9,163 nucleotides of DNA, taken from contig JABDRH010000482.1 of NCBI GenBank assembly GCA_013041835.1, positions 1 to 9,163 on the forward strand. The letters run 5' to 3'. The notes below the pieces were generated by a model. The model was given only the letters and a program-made list of their open reading frames with translations, was not told the DNA's origin and ran no database searches. Below are positions 1-7,048 of the stretch, one piece after another; position 1 is the stretch's first letter; each line of letters begins with the position of its first letter. The stretch comes from Desulfatitalea sp. (lineage in GTDB: Bacteria > Desulfobacterota > Desulfobacteria > Desulfobacterales > Desulfosarcinaceae). The translations under genes and the position numbers were made by a program.

Positions 1-29
1 AAATAGGGTAGGGGTATTGGGGACGTTCT

Positions 30-398
30 ATGGCCCCCCAGGCGTGCCTTGAACAGCTGGCACAGGCGCCCATCGATGTGGTTATCCCGGACATCAAGAT
101 GCCCGGCATGGATGGCATTCAGACCCTACGCGACATCAAGGGCACGTATCCCCTGGTGGAAGTAGTTCTGCTCACCGGCCATGGCACCACCGAAACCGCC
201 GTGGCGGGCATGAAGCTGGGCGCCTTCGACTATCTGCTTAAACCGGCCGATTTCGAAGACCTGGCCGCCAAACTAAAAGGCGCCAAGAAGAAAAAAGACG
301 AACAGGAGGAACGCATCCGCCAGGCCGAAGCACGGCTGCTGTTACGCAAAGGGGTAACATCTGACCATTCAATCGTATTGATAGTCGATAAATTTTAA
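30..398 (+). pseudogene. Response-regulator receiver domain, N-terminally truncated remnant
   Basis: This is the rear two thirds of a CheY-like receiver domain, the phospho-accepting module of two-component systems. The phospho-acceptor Asp is residue 21 in the motif DIKMPGMDG, the switch Thr is T49 in LLTGHGT, and the conserved Lys is K71 in LLKP. A charged helical tail (KKKKDEQEERIRQAEARLLLRK) follows. The first beta strand and the acidic pair that binds Mg2+ are absent. An in-frame TAG at 9-11 precedes the ORF, and only about six codons lie between it and the first ATG, so the N-terminal ~45 residues are missing. Without the acidic pair it should not be phosphorylated normally. The C-terminus may also be altered: one extra G in the GGGG run at 351-354 would end the protein as KGGNI at TGA 362-364. 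No output domain is present. The family call is secure; the view that it is a non-functional remnant is inference, limited by the window edge. Confidence 0.75.
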
Positions 399-589
399 GC
401 AATATATGAAGATGATTTGGAATTAAAGCCCAGGCATAACAAGACGTTCCGGTTTCAACGAGCACAGCTCCCAACCGTTCCAGAAAATTGTCCCGGTCAT
501 CATCATAAAATATTTTTCTCCGTTTGATGCCCCCGAACAATTATATGATGCAAAGCGCCAGGTGCATCTATGCGGGCTTTTCTTAGCAT
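394..589 (-). pseudogene. REP-associated tyrosine transposase (Y1/HUH, IS200-like) N-terminal remnant, frameshifted
   Basis: Read on the minus strand from ATG at 589-587, this gives MLRKARIDAPGALHHIIVRG. It then continues one frame over as GIKRRKIFYDDDRDNF and onward to YAWALIPNHLHILLK. Joined, this is the characteristic start of the REP-associated (RAYT) branch of Y1 transposases, single-strand DNA enzymes of the HUH class. The metal-binding HUH motif is the HLH in PNHLHILL (His codons at 414-412 and 408-406). The frame break falls in the C run at 530-534; one C fewer would restore VRGIKRR. Family resemblance ends near 394, and further reading enters the tail of the receiver remnant, so the catalytic Tyr helix and most of the usual length are lost. 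GGAG (complement of 593-596) lies 3 nt before the ATG. The gene cannot encode an active enzyme. The family call rests on recalled consensus and was not searched. Confidence 0.8.
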
Positions 590-603
590 AGTCTCCGTAT
601 AGC

Positions 604-617
604 ATCATTCGAATGAT
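604..617. repeat. Perfect 14-bp palindrome upstream of the transposase remnant
   Basis: ATCATTCGAATGAT is its own reverse complement. Flanking GTAT (597-600) and ATAC (618-621) could extend the pairing past a 3-nt bulge. It lies 15 bp upstream of the transposase remnant's ATG at 589, between that start and the CAAAGTCC repeat cluster. It could be an operator, a folded single-strand target of the transposase, or chance. Confidence 0.5.
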
Positions 618-640
618 ATACAAACCTATAAAGCAATGGA

Positions 641-696
641 CGTCCCCAAAGTCCCTCAAAGTCCCGTCCCCAAAGTCCTTACTCCAAAGTCCCTCA
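641..696. repeat. Cluster of CAAAGTCC-core direct repeats (transposase-associated)
   Basis: CGTCCCCAAAGTCC occurs exactly at 641-654 and again at 665-678. The core CAAAGTCC occurs four times, starting at 647, 657, 671 and 685. CYCCAAAGTCCCTCA occurs at 644-658 and 682-696 with one mismatch. Read on the minus strand, the unit is GGACTTTGGGGACG, and the array sits about 50 bp upstream of the transposase remnant that reads in that direction. Short GGGGACG-type repeats beside IS200-like/RAYT genes are something I recall from related genomes, not something verified here. Confidence 0.7.
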
Positions 697-736
697 TGTT
701 GACACACAATTCAATGTGCAATAAAGTGTGTAAAAA

Positions 737-973
737 GTCCTTTCCGGCTACAGCGATTTGCGTAGGTTCAGCATCGTAAGAGAATAGGTATCTTGTTTTG
801 TCAATACACCCATTTTAGACTCTGATTATGAGTTGGCTGCAGAATTGAGCAATAAATGCCGGATTAAAGACATTCAAGGATCACATCTTGATTTTCTGAT
901 TTGTGCAGTGGCCAATAGAATCGACATTTCCATATTTACCAACGATATCTATACCTTAAAACCAAACAGATGA
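737..973 (+). pseudogene. VapC-like PIN-domain ribonuclease toxin, C-terminal remnant
   Basis: The clear part, from 818 to the TGA at 971-973, reads as DSDYELAAELSNKCRIK followed by DIQGSHLDFLICAVANR and ISIFTND. This matches the second half of PIN-domain toxins (VapC type), metal-dependent RNases of toxin-antitoxin pairs. Two late acidic active-site positions remain: Asp in LDFLICA (codon 890-892) and Asp in FTND (944-946). An in-frame TAG lies at 785-787. Before it, 740-784 reads LSGYSDLRRFSIVRE, compatible with the middle of the domain, which suggests the stop and nearby indels broke a once longer gene. A second frame around 789-815 reads YLVLSIHPF and may fill the gap after a frameshift in the T run at 813-816. 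The N-terminal Asp and any vapB antitoxin are absent. The last residues (IYTLKPNR) are unlike a normal ending. The stop overlaps the ATG of the next gene as ATGA. The C-terminal half is well supported; the upstream extent is uncertain. Confidence 0.7.
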
Positions 974-2067
974 AGCCAGGATATATGAGAGACGATCCGC
1001 CTGCCCGGAACATAATCAATTCCATCATACAAGCCGGGGTACAAGCACCGTCAGGGGACAACGCACAGCCTTGGAAATTCAAGGTCCGGGGCAATATTAT
1101 CGAGCTTTGGCTCGACCGGAAGGCCGACTGCTCCTTTTTCAATGTCCGTCAGATTGCATCCATTATTTCCTGCGGGGCAGTGCTCGAAAACATTCGCATC
1201 GCCGCCTCGACGTTTCGATTGAAGACAGATGTCGAGTATCCGGGGGATGAGAACGACTCCGACCTGATGGCTGCCGTGGAACTGATCCCGGCAGATCTTG
1301 AAAGCGATCCTCTTGCCGGGATGATCTGGGCGCGTCTGACAAATCGAAAGCTTTACAAAAAGGGGAAGGTCGACCCAAATCATCTTGAAACACTTCAGAC
1401 CGCCACCACCGGTTTCCCAGGCGCTGTCCTCCATACCATTACCGACACCGGCGTATTGAAAAAAGTGGCCCGAATGATCTTTCAAGTGGACCGTATCCGA
1501 ACTGAACACCGGCCAATTCACGAGCACCTGAATCAGATGATTCGCTTCACAGATGAAGAAGCGTTAATGAAACGGGATGGCTTGCCCTTGAAGAATCTTG
1601 AGGCGGGGGTGACCGGGGAAATGTTCCTTAAAATGACCCGCCCCTGGTTTGTAATGAATCTGGTAAATCGGATAGGCTTGGGACGGCTGGTCGCTCTTAA
1701 CAGCAGTCAGGGAATTCTGAGATCTTCAGGAGTTGCTCTGCTGACGGTGCCCGGTAGCGGTAGGCAAAATTTTCTAAAAGGAGGGCAAGTTCTCGAAAGG
1801 GTATGGTTGACCCTGACCAAGCTTGGGTTGGCGGTTCAGCCGATGACGGCTGTGACCTTGTTCTGGATGCGGTGGTTGTGGGACGGCCAAAACGACTTTC
1901 TTCCGATGCATCAGGATCGCCTCAAACAAGTGTGGCAGGAGTACAAGGAACTATTTCCGTCGGTTGATTTTTCGACCGACGGTCATGTCATGCTCTTTCG
2001 TTTCGGCTTCAGCCTCGACATCAGACATCGAACTATCCGAAAAAAGGTTTCTGATTTTTTGGTTTAG
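970..2067 (+). CDS. Nitroreductase-fold family protein (probable FMN-binding oxidoreductase)
   Basis: The predicted protein has 365 residues. Near the N-terminus, residues 25-37 read QAPSGDNAQPWKF, the signature of the nitroreductase superfamily in which the Ser/Asp/Asn and Trp region lines the FMN site. A second family block at 272-293 (GQVLERVWL then LGLAVQPMTA) matches the C-terminal core of these proteins. In between are ISCGAVLENIRIAAS (helix and dimer region) and an extended middle section with MTRPWFVMN. The length is greater than the ~200 residues of classical NfsA/NfsB types and closer to the ~330-residue 'putative nitroreductase' group, some members of which are fused to ThiF-like domains; no ThiF part is seen here. 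The substrate cannot be predicted. No signal peptide or convincing membrane segment is seen. The first ATG (970) has no Shine-Dalgarno and overlaps the PIN remnant's stop; ATG 985 (residue 6) has AGGA 3 nt upstream and is a reasonable alternative start. The gene converges with ftsY. Confidence 0.8.
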   Translation: MKPGYMRDDPPARNIINSIIQAGVQAPSGDNAQPWKFKVRGNIIELWLDRKADCSFFNVRQIASIISCGAVLENIRIAASTFRLKTDVEYPGDENDSDLMAAVELIPADLESDPLAGMIWARLTNRKLYKKGKVDPNHLETLQTATTGFPGAVLHTITDTGVLKKVARMIFQVDRIRTEHRPIHEHLNQMIRFTDEEALMKRDGLPLKNLEAGVTGEMFLKMTRPWFVMNLVNRIGLGRLVALNSSQGILRSSGVALLTVPGSGRQNFLKGGQVLERVWLTLTKLGLAVQPMTAVTLFWMRWLWDGQNDFLPMHQDRLKQVWQEYKELFPSVDFSTDGHVMLFRFGFSLDIRHRTIRKKVSDFLV

Positions 2068-2139
2068 TCCTGGGTGACCTTGAGACTGACATGCCCCCGT
2101 ATGACAGGGAAATATGCCCCAGGGCGTTCAGCATGGGAG

Positions 2140-3081
2140 TCAAAACAGCGCATCCACAAACCGCGACGCATCAAAGGGCTGCAGGTCGTCGATGGCCTCG
2201 CCAACGCCAATGTAGTGCAGCGGTAAATTCAACTGACGACAGATGCTGATGACGATGCCGCCCTTGGCCGTGCCGTCGAGTTTGGTCAAAATCAGGCCGG
2301 TGACCCCGACGGCCTCGCTGAACATCTTGGCCTGGGAGATGGCATTCTGGCCGGTCGTGGCGTCCAGCACCAATAGGGTTTCATGGGGCGCGGCGGGCAG
2401 CTTCTTGGCGATGGTGCGCCGGATCTTCTTTAACTCTTCCATCAGGTTGACCTTGGTGTGCAGGCGGCCGGCCGTATCCACGAACACGGTATCCACGCCC
2501 CTGGCAATGGCCGCTTCGATGCTGTCATAGGCCACGGCCGCCGGGTCGGCGTTGTCTTTGTGGCGGACCAGGTCGGCGCCGGCCCTTTCCGCCCAGACGG
2601 CCAGTTGGTCGATGGCCGCGGCTCGAAAGGTATCGGCCGCGGCAATGAGGACTTTTTGACCCTGCGCTACTTTGCCGGCCGCCAATTTGCCGATGGTAGT
2701 GGTCTTTCCCACGCCATTGACGCCTACCACCATGACGACATGCGGTTTGTCGCCGGGCGCTTTTTCCGCGGCAACGGCGACATCTGCCAACAGGGCCAGA
2801 ATTTCCTGTTTGAGGACCTGCCTGAGGGCTTCGGGGCCGCCGATTTTCGAGGCTTTGCGGGTGATGGCGGCCATGAGCGCCATGGCCGTCTGCACGCCGA
2901 TATCCGAGGTGATCAACATCTCCTCGATCTCTTCGAGCATGTCGTCATCGATCACGCTCTTGCCGCTGAAAAGATCCTCGATGTCGGTCGTGAGAATGTC
3001 GCGTGTCTTGGCGAGTCCTTGTTTGAGACGGGCGAAGATGCCTTCTGATTCGTTTTTCTTCTTGAGCCAGTTCAGTGCCAT
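2140..3081 (-). CDS. ftsY: Signal recognition particle receptor FtsY
   Basis: FtsY is the membrane-associated SRP-type GTPase that docks ribosome-nascent-chain/Ffh complexes at the translocon. All G-domain motifs are present in order: P-loop GVNGVGKT (120-127), the SRP-GTPase insertion motif DTFRAAA (150-156), DTAGR (202-206), TKLDG (266-270) and the closing GVGE (292-295). The helical N domain occupies about 20-100. At 313 residues it lacks the long acidic A domain of the E. coli protein (about 500 residues), as in many bacteria; the basic amphipathic start ([20 protein letters not shown]) could serve as the lipid-binding helix. It is the second gene of an smc-ftsY operon, starting 14 bp after smc ends. 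It has an intact reading frame and a TGA stop at 2142-2140. The gene order is known from other bacteria, where it reflects co-transcription rather than a shared pathway. Confidence 0.97.
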   Translation of the reverse strand: MALNWLKKKNESEGIFARLKQGLAKTRDILTTDIEDLFSGKSVIDDDMLEEIEEMLITSDIGVQTAMALMAAITRKASKIGGPEALRQVLKQEILALLADVAVAAEKAPGDKPHVVMVVGVNGVGKTTTIGKLAAGKVAQGQKVLIAAADTFRAAAIDQLAVWAERAGADLVRHKDNADPAAVAYDSIEAAIARGVDTVFVDTAGRLHTKVNLMEELKKIRRTIAKKLPAAPHETLLVLDATTGQNAISQAKMFSEAVGVTGLILTKLDGTAKGGIVISICRQLNLPLHYIGVGEAIDDLQPFDASRFVDALF

Positions 3082-3093
3082 ATTGCGATGTTT

Positions 3094-3098
3094 TCCTA
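3094..3098 (-). promoter_or_regulatory. ftsY ribosome-binding site overlapping the smc stop codon
   Basis: On the minus strand, TAGGA combines the smc stop TAG (3098-3096) with the AGGA Shine-Dalgarno core (3097-3094) of ftsY. Twelve bases separate the core from the ftsY ATG at 3081, which is somewhat long. This arrangement favours translational coupling, with ribosomes finishing smc and reinitiating at ftsY. Confidence 0.55.
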
Positions 3099-6000
3099 AG
3101 CGGCTTTTGCGTTGTCGTTCAGGTTGACCGAGACGACTTTGGAAATGCCTTTTTTCTCCATGGTCACGCCGAAAAGGGTTTCGGCGAATTCCATGGACTT
3201 TTTGTTGTGGGTGATCATGATGATTTGAGATTTTTCCCCGATGACGCGCATCAGGTTGTTAAAGCGCACCACGTTGGCCTCATCCAAGGGCGCGTCGATT
3301 TCATCCAGGAGGCAAAAGGAGGTCGGCCGGATCAAAAAGATGGCGAAAATGAAGGCGATGGCCGAGAGTGCTTTTTCGCCGCCTGACAACAGGCTCATGC
3401 GTGTCAGCTTCTTTCCGGGAGGATGCACCATGTACTCCACGCCGGTTTCCAGGGGTTTGTTGGGCTCGGTTAACTCCAGGCGGCCGGTACCGCCCTCGAA
3501 GAGTTTGGGGAACACCTCTTGCAATTTATGGTTGACCTGATCGAAAGTGGCCATGAAGCGCTCCTGGGTGATTCGGTTGATCTTTCGGATCACTTTATGC
3601 AGATCGTCGATGGCTTTGACCAGATCGTCGCGCTGGGTGCTCAAGAATTGAAACCGTTCCTGGAGCGCTTCATACTCTTTTATGGCGCCCAAGTTGACAT
3701 CGCCGATGTTGGCGATCGAAGTGCGCAGGCGCTCCAGCTCTTTTTCCATATCGGGGATGTTTATTTGCAGTTCGGGTTGCTGGGCCAATTGCATGCGCAG
3801 CGCGGCCATGGAAATGTGGTATTTTTCCTGAACCTTACCGGCGATATTTTCATGCTTGACGCGTTTTTCCGATAGATCCAGTTCAAGCAGGCGCATCTTG
3901 TCCAATGTCTCTTCTCGCTCCGATCTTATCACGGCCTGCTTTTCGTCACTTTCCTGCAGAGCGGCATCGATGGTGCTGTACTCCGATTCGTTGGCCGACA
4001 TCTCTTCTTCCAAGTGTTTCAGGGTGTCGTACAACTGCGAAAGGGTATCCATATGGCTTTCGGCCTTGGCCGCCGCCATTTGCTGTTTTTCCTGTTTCTG
4101 GGTGATCTCCATGCTTAGTTGAGCGAGTCGCGTGCGGCTGTCTTTTCGAAACTCCACCAAGCGGTTGAGGGTTTGCACGCCGTTTTCCAGTTTAGACTGA
4201 AATGCCGTTAATTGCAGCTTCATATCCACGATCCGCTGGTTGTGGGTTTCCAGTTGCTCGGTGATATCGATGAGTTCCCGCGAACTCTGCGCAGCCTGGT
4301 TTTGGAGCTGTTCAACGTCGCTGGCGATTTTTGCCAGGGCGCGATTGTATTTGCTCATTTCTTCGTCGAGATCGCTCTCTTCGCCTAAAAGCTGCTCTTG
4401 TTCCAATTGGAGAATTTCATGATGGCGTTTGGCGTTCTTCAGATCTTCGGTGATTCGGTAGAGATATTTTTCAGCGGCCATGGTTTCTTCGGCGGCTTCG
4501 TTTTTTTCCGCAAAAGCCTGCTGAAGCTGTGTATCCAACGTGCGAACCGACGCTTCCAGCGCCTGTTGCCGCGTTGTTGCTTCGGCCGCTTGTTGGTCGA
4601 GCGCGTTGGTACGGATCTCCAACGCTTTGAGTTCCTGCTTCTTGGTCAGGATGCCGGCCAGCTTTGCCGTGCTGCCGCCCACCAGGGCGCCTTGGTGGGT
4701 GACCGCATCCCCTTGCTGAGTGACAATGGTTTGTACCCGACCGTTTTTATTAAAGAGGGACAATGCCTCAGCCAGGGTGGGGACGACTGCGACATGGCCC
4801 AGCAAGGCCTCGGCAATGGGGCGGAATTTCGGCTGAACCGCCACATGCGACAACAGGCGGTTGGCCTCGGGAATATCAGCCGGGCGACTGCCGCTCAGCG
4901 GTTTTACGCCGGACATGGGCAGAAATCCGCTACGGCCTGCACCGCCGGAATGTAAAAACGCAATCGCCGCCGCTCCGGCGTCTTGATCCTGCACCAGGAT
5001 ATACTGCAATGCGTCACCCAGCACCGCTTCGGTGGCGGTTTCATAACCCGGCTCGGGATCAATGGCGTCCGCCAGCAGTCCAACGATGCCTTCCAGGGCG
5101 GGACTGGCGTCATTGGACGTGTCACCGGTCTGCCGGGCTTGCATCAAGGCCTTGACGCCATCTCGGTACCAGTCGAAGTTGGCGGCTGTTTTTTTCAGGG
5201 CCATTAATTCTGCGCGGGACTTGTTGCGTTCCTGCTCCGTGGTCTGAGTCAGCTTCACCTGGACGCCCAGCGCTTCTGATTGAGTCTTTAGCTGCGTTTT
5301 CAGATCATTAATCCGGGCTTCGCAGTCGACGACCACGGCCTGGGCCTGGGAAAGCTCTCGGTCAGCCTCATTTCGCGTATTTTCGGTTTGCGATACTTTT
5401 TGGGCGGACTGAAGGACTTCTTCGTCGATACGCTTGAGCCGGCGCTTGAGGTTTTCCTTGCTGCTGGAGGCGGTTTGGCAGATGTTTTTGTAGCGCGCTT
5501 CCTCCGCCACGAGTTGCATGAGGTTACTTTTATTGGTTTCGGTGGACTGGTTGAGATGCGCAAGTTGTTGCTGCAGGCTCTGGGCGCCGGTGCGCTCCGC
5601 CTCGATGGCGTCTTTCATCTGACCGATCTGGGTTTGCAGCGTGACGTTCTGGGATTCGACCTGGGCGACCTCCGTATCCATACCGGTGGTTTTTGCAGTG
5701 AGTTCGGCCTGTGCCTGGGATAGCGCGGAAGTTTCACCTGACAGCCGTTCAGCCTCTTTATTCAGATGTTCGCGTTCGTTTTCAAGGCGGTCAATGGTGC
5801 GTTGGGTGTCGAAACGGCGGGACTTTTGAGCTGCGATTTCCTTGTCCTTGTGCTCTTTTCTAAGCTTGATATCCTCTACGGCCGCGTCGATCTTCTTAAG
5901 CTGAGTCACGTGGGCCAGATCCGCATCCTTGAGTGACTTGACCATGGCCTCCGCCGTGCCGATCTGCCGGCTGAAATCATCGAAATAGTGCTGCAGCAAG

Positions 6001-6692
6001 CGCATGTCGATACTTTTGGCGCGGTCCTGGAATTGTTTATACCGCTCGGCCTTTTTGGCCTGGCGACGCAAGCCGGCCATCTGGCGGCCGACCTCGGTGA
6101 TGATGTCATTGATGCGCAGCAAATTCTGTTCGGTGGCCTTGACCTTGCGCAAGGCTTCGTTTTTGCGGAACTTATAGCGGGTGACACCGGCAGCCTCTTC
6201 AAGAAACAAGCGCCGTTCATCCGGGCCGGCGTCGATAATGGCGCCGATGTTGCCCTGCTGAATAATGGCAAAAGTCCGGGTGCCCATGCCGCTGCCAATG
6301 AATAGGTTGTAGATGTCTTTCAGGCGGCAGGGCTGTTTGTTGATCAGGTAGGCACTTTCGCCCGAGCGGTAGAGACGCCGGGTGACGGAAATTTCGGCAT
6401 AATCACGAAACTCCTCGGGCGCGTTGCCGTTGTCGTTGACCAGGGTGAGGGTCACTTCGGCCATATTGAGCGGCGGCTTGTCATGGGCACCGGAAAAAAT
6501 GATGTCCTCCATGGCTTTCCCGCGCAATTGTTTGACGCTCTGTTCGCCCATAACCCAGCGAAAGGCGTCGATCACATTGCTCTTGCCGCAGCCGTTCGGC
6601 CCCACAATCGCGGAAATTCCCGATGGAAAAGAGATGCTGGCCTTGTCCAAAAAGGATTTGAACCCGATAATCTCCAACTTTTTGATCTTCAT
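3096..6692 (-). CDS. smc: Chromosome partition protein SMC
   Basis: SMC is the dimeric ATPase of the bacterial condensin complex (with ScpA and ScpB, not in this window) that extrudes DNA loops and resolves sister chromosomes. At 1198 residues it has the usual full length. The N-terminal head carries Walker A GPNGCGKS (31-38), the Q-loop region MGEQS (48-52) and the conserved EEAAGVTRYK (165-174). A first coiled-coil arm runs roughly 180-515 and a globular hinge roughly 530-690, starting near ALEGIVGLL and ending near GALVGGSTAKLAG. The returning coiled coil is about 690-1030. The C-terminal head has the ABC signature LSGGEK (1102-1107) and Walker B ending in DE (1130-1131) within LLDEIDAPLDEAN. 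No motif is missing and no frame break is seen. The start is ATG 6692, with GGAGG eight bases upstream. It is first in the operon with ftsY and divergent from the phosphofructokinase gene. Confidence 0.98.
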   Translation of the reverse strand: MKIKKLEIIGFKSFLDKASISFPSGISAIVGPNGCGKSNVIDAFRWVMGEQSVKQLRGKAMEDIIFSGAHDKPPLNMAEVTLTLVNDNGNAPEEFRDYAEISVTRRLYRSGESAYLINKQPCRLKDIYNLFIGSGMGTRTFAIIQQGNIGAIIDAGPDERRLFLEEAAGVTRYKFRKNEALRKVKATEQNLLRINDIITEVGRQMAGLRRQAKKAERYKQFQDRAKSIDMRLLQHYFDDFSRQIGTAEAMVKSLKDADLAHVTQLKKIDAAVEDIKLRKEHKDKEIAAQKSRRFDTQRTIDRLENEREHLNKEAERLSGETSALSQAQAELTAKTTGMDTEVAQVESQNVTLQTQIGQMKDAIEAERTGAQSLQQQLAHLNQSTETNKSNLMQLVAEEARYKNICQTASSSKENLKRRLKRIDEEVLQSAQKVSQTENTRNEADRELSQAQAVVVDCEARINDLKTQLKTQSEALGVQVKLTQTTEQERNKSRAELMALKKTAANFDWYRDGVKALMQARQTGDTSNDASPALEGIVGLLADAIDPEPGYETATEAVLGDALQYILVQDQDAGAAAIAFLHSGGAGRSGFLPMSGVKPLSGSRPADIPEANRLLSHVAVQPKFRPIAEALLGHVAVVPTLAEALSLFNKNGRVQTIVTQQGDAVTHQGALVGGSTAKLAGILTKKQELKALEIRTNALDQQAAEATTRQQALEASVRTLDTQLQQAFAEKNEAAEETMAAEKYLYRITEDLKNAKRHHEILQLEQEQLLGEESDLDEEMSKYNRALAKIASDVEQLQNQAAQSSRELIDITEQLETHNQRIVDMKLQLTAFQSKLENGVQTLNRLVEFRKDSRTRLAQLSMEITQKQEKQQMAAAKAESHMDTLSQLYDTLKHLEEEMSANESEYSTIDAALQESDEKQAVIRSEREETLDKMRLLELDLSEKRVKHENIAGKVQEKYHISMAALRMQLAQQPELQINIPDMEKELERLRTSIANIGDVNLGAIKEYEALQERFQFLSTQRDDLVKAIDDLHKVIRKINRITQERFMATFDQVNHKLQEVFPKLFEGGTGRLELTEPNKPLETGVEYMVHPPGKKLTRMSLLSGGEKALSAIAFIFAIFLIRPTSFCLLDEIDAPLDEANVVRFNNLMRVIGEKSQIIMITHNKKSMEFAETLFGVTMEKKGISKVVSVNLNDNAKAA

Positions 6693-6700
6693 GGCAATGG

Positions 6701-6705
6701 CCTCC
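6701..6705 (-). promoter_or_regulatory. smc ribosome-binding site
   Basis: The plus-strand CCTCC reads as GGAGG on the minus strand, eight bases before the ATG at 6692-6690. This strong Shine-Dalgarno at good spacing fixes the smc start and supports MKIKKLEIIGFKSF as the N-terminus. Confidence 0.8.
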
Positions 6706-6934
6706 GAAATGGCCGACTGGTGAAGGTTGGGAGCGCTGCGTCGGCGCGCGGTCGGATTTTAGACGTCAATCTCCGAACGGATGCCCGCGACCAAGATGCT
6801 AAATGTTTCCTGCATATCAAGGTGTGCGCGACTTGTAAAGGGAAAAGCCCCAGGGAGGGTATGAAATTCATCCATGCTATACCATATCTGGTGCCTACTC
6901 CGAACATTCCAGTCTGATTTTTATGAACTGTTGC

Positions 6935-6964
6935 TTGACTTGCGGGCGAATTGACCGGTATTAA
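6935..6964 (+). promoter_or_regulatory. Candidate sigma70-type promoter for the phosphofructokinase gene
   Basis: TTGACT (6935-6940) is separated by 18 bases from TATTAA (6959-6964). These match the -35 and -10 consensus hexamers at five and four positions. Transcription would start near 6971, leaving a leader of about 78 nt before the GTG at 7049. The call rests on similarity alone. Confidence 0.35.
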
Positions 6965-7022
6965 CGCTTCATTCGCAGTTGCATCAAATGTTGATAGTCT
7001 TTTTTTTAAAACGTAGAGATAA

Positions 7023-7042
7023 CCCCCAACAGTTTGAGGGAG
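7023..7042 (+). promoter_or_regulatory. Leader hairpin pairing with the Shine-Dalgarno of the phosphofructokinase gene
   Basis: CCCCCAA at 7023-7029 can pair with TTGAGGGAG at 7034-7042, leaving loop 7030-7033 and two bulged A residues (7037, 7041). The 3' arm is most of the GAGGGAGG Shine-Dalgarno (7036-7043), which lies 5 nt before GTG 7049. The strong SD decides the start: TTG at 7034 would lie within the hairpin. Folding would hide the ribosome-binding site; whether it matters in vivo is unknown. Confidence 0.4.
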
Positions 7043-7048
7043 GTCCGA

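Larger units (their letters stand above)
6693..7048. other. Divergent intergenic region between smc and the phosphofructokinase gene
   Basis: These 356 bases separate two outward-reading genes and should hold both promoters. A plus-strand promoter candidate (6935-6964) and a leader hairpin (7023-7042) are listed separately. For smc, the best minus-strand candidate I see is TTTACA, then 17 bases, then TATGCA, on the complement of 6839-6811; its -10 is poor. GGTAT at 6858-6862 and ATACC at 6879-6883 form a short inverted repeat. ACCA at 6881-6884 and TGGT at 6889-6892 form another. No RNA gene or convincing small protein gene is seen; longer open frames here look like chance. Confidence 0.6.

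Noticed and set aside
423..707. Minus-strand 94-residue open frame
   Set aside because: It is the wrong-frame reading of the transposase remnant and repeat cluster; the true pieces lie in the other two frames.
699..727. Possible promoter TTGACA, 17-base spacer, TAAAGT
   Set aside because: The -35 is perfect but the -10 matches only four of six, and it leads only into the dead PIN remnant; an ACACAC/GTGTGT pair here has an 18-nt loop and is weak.
2068..2139. Terminator between the convergent nitroreductase and ftsY genes
   Set aside because: Only short GC-rich complementarities (such as GCCCC/GGGC) are present, with no stable stem followed by a T run on either strand.
2458..3048. Long plus-strand open frame opposite ftsY
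   Set aside because: It is antisense to a gene with all SRP-GTPase motifs; such frames are expected opposite GC-rich coding DNA.
6861..6917. 18-codon ORF starting ATGAAATTC, with a purine-rich stretch just upstream
   Set aside because: The purine stretch is too close to the ATG, the peptide resembles nothing known to me, and it lies in the smc/phosphofructokinase promoter region.
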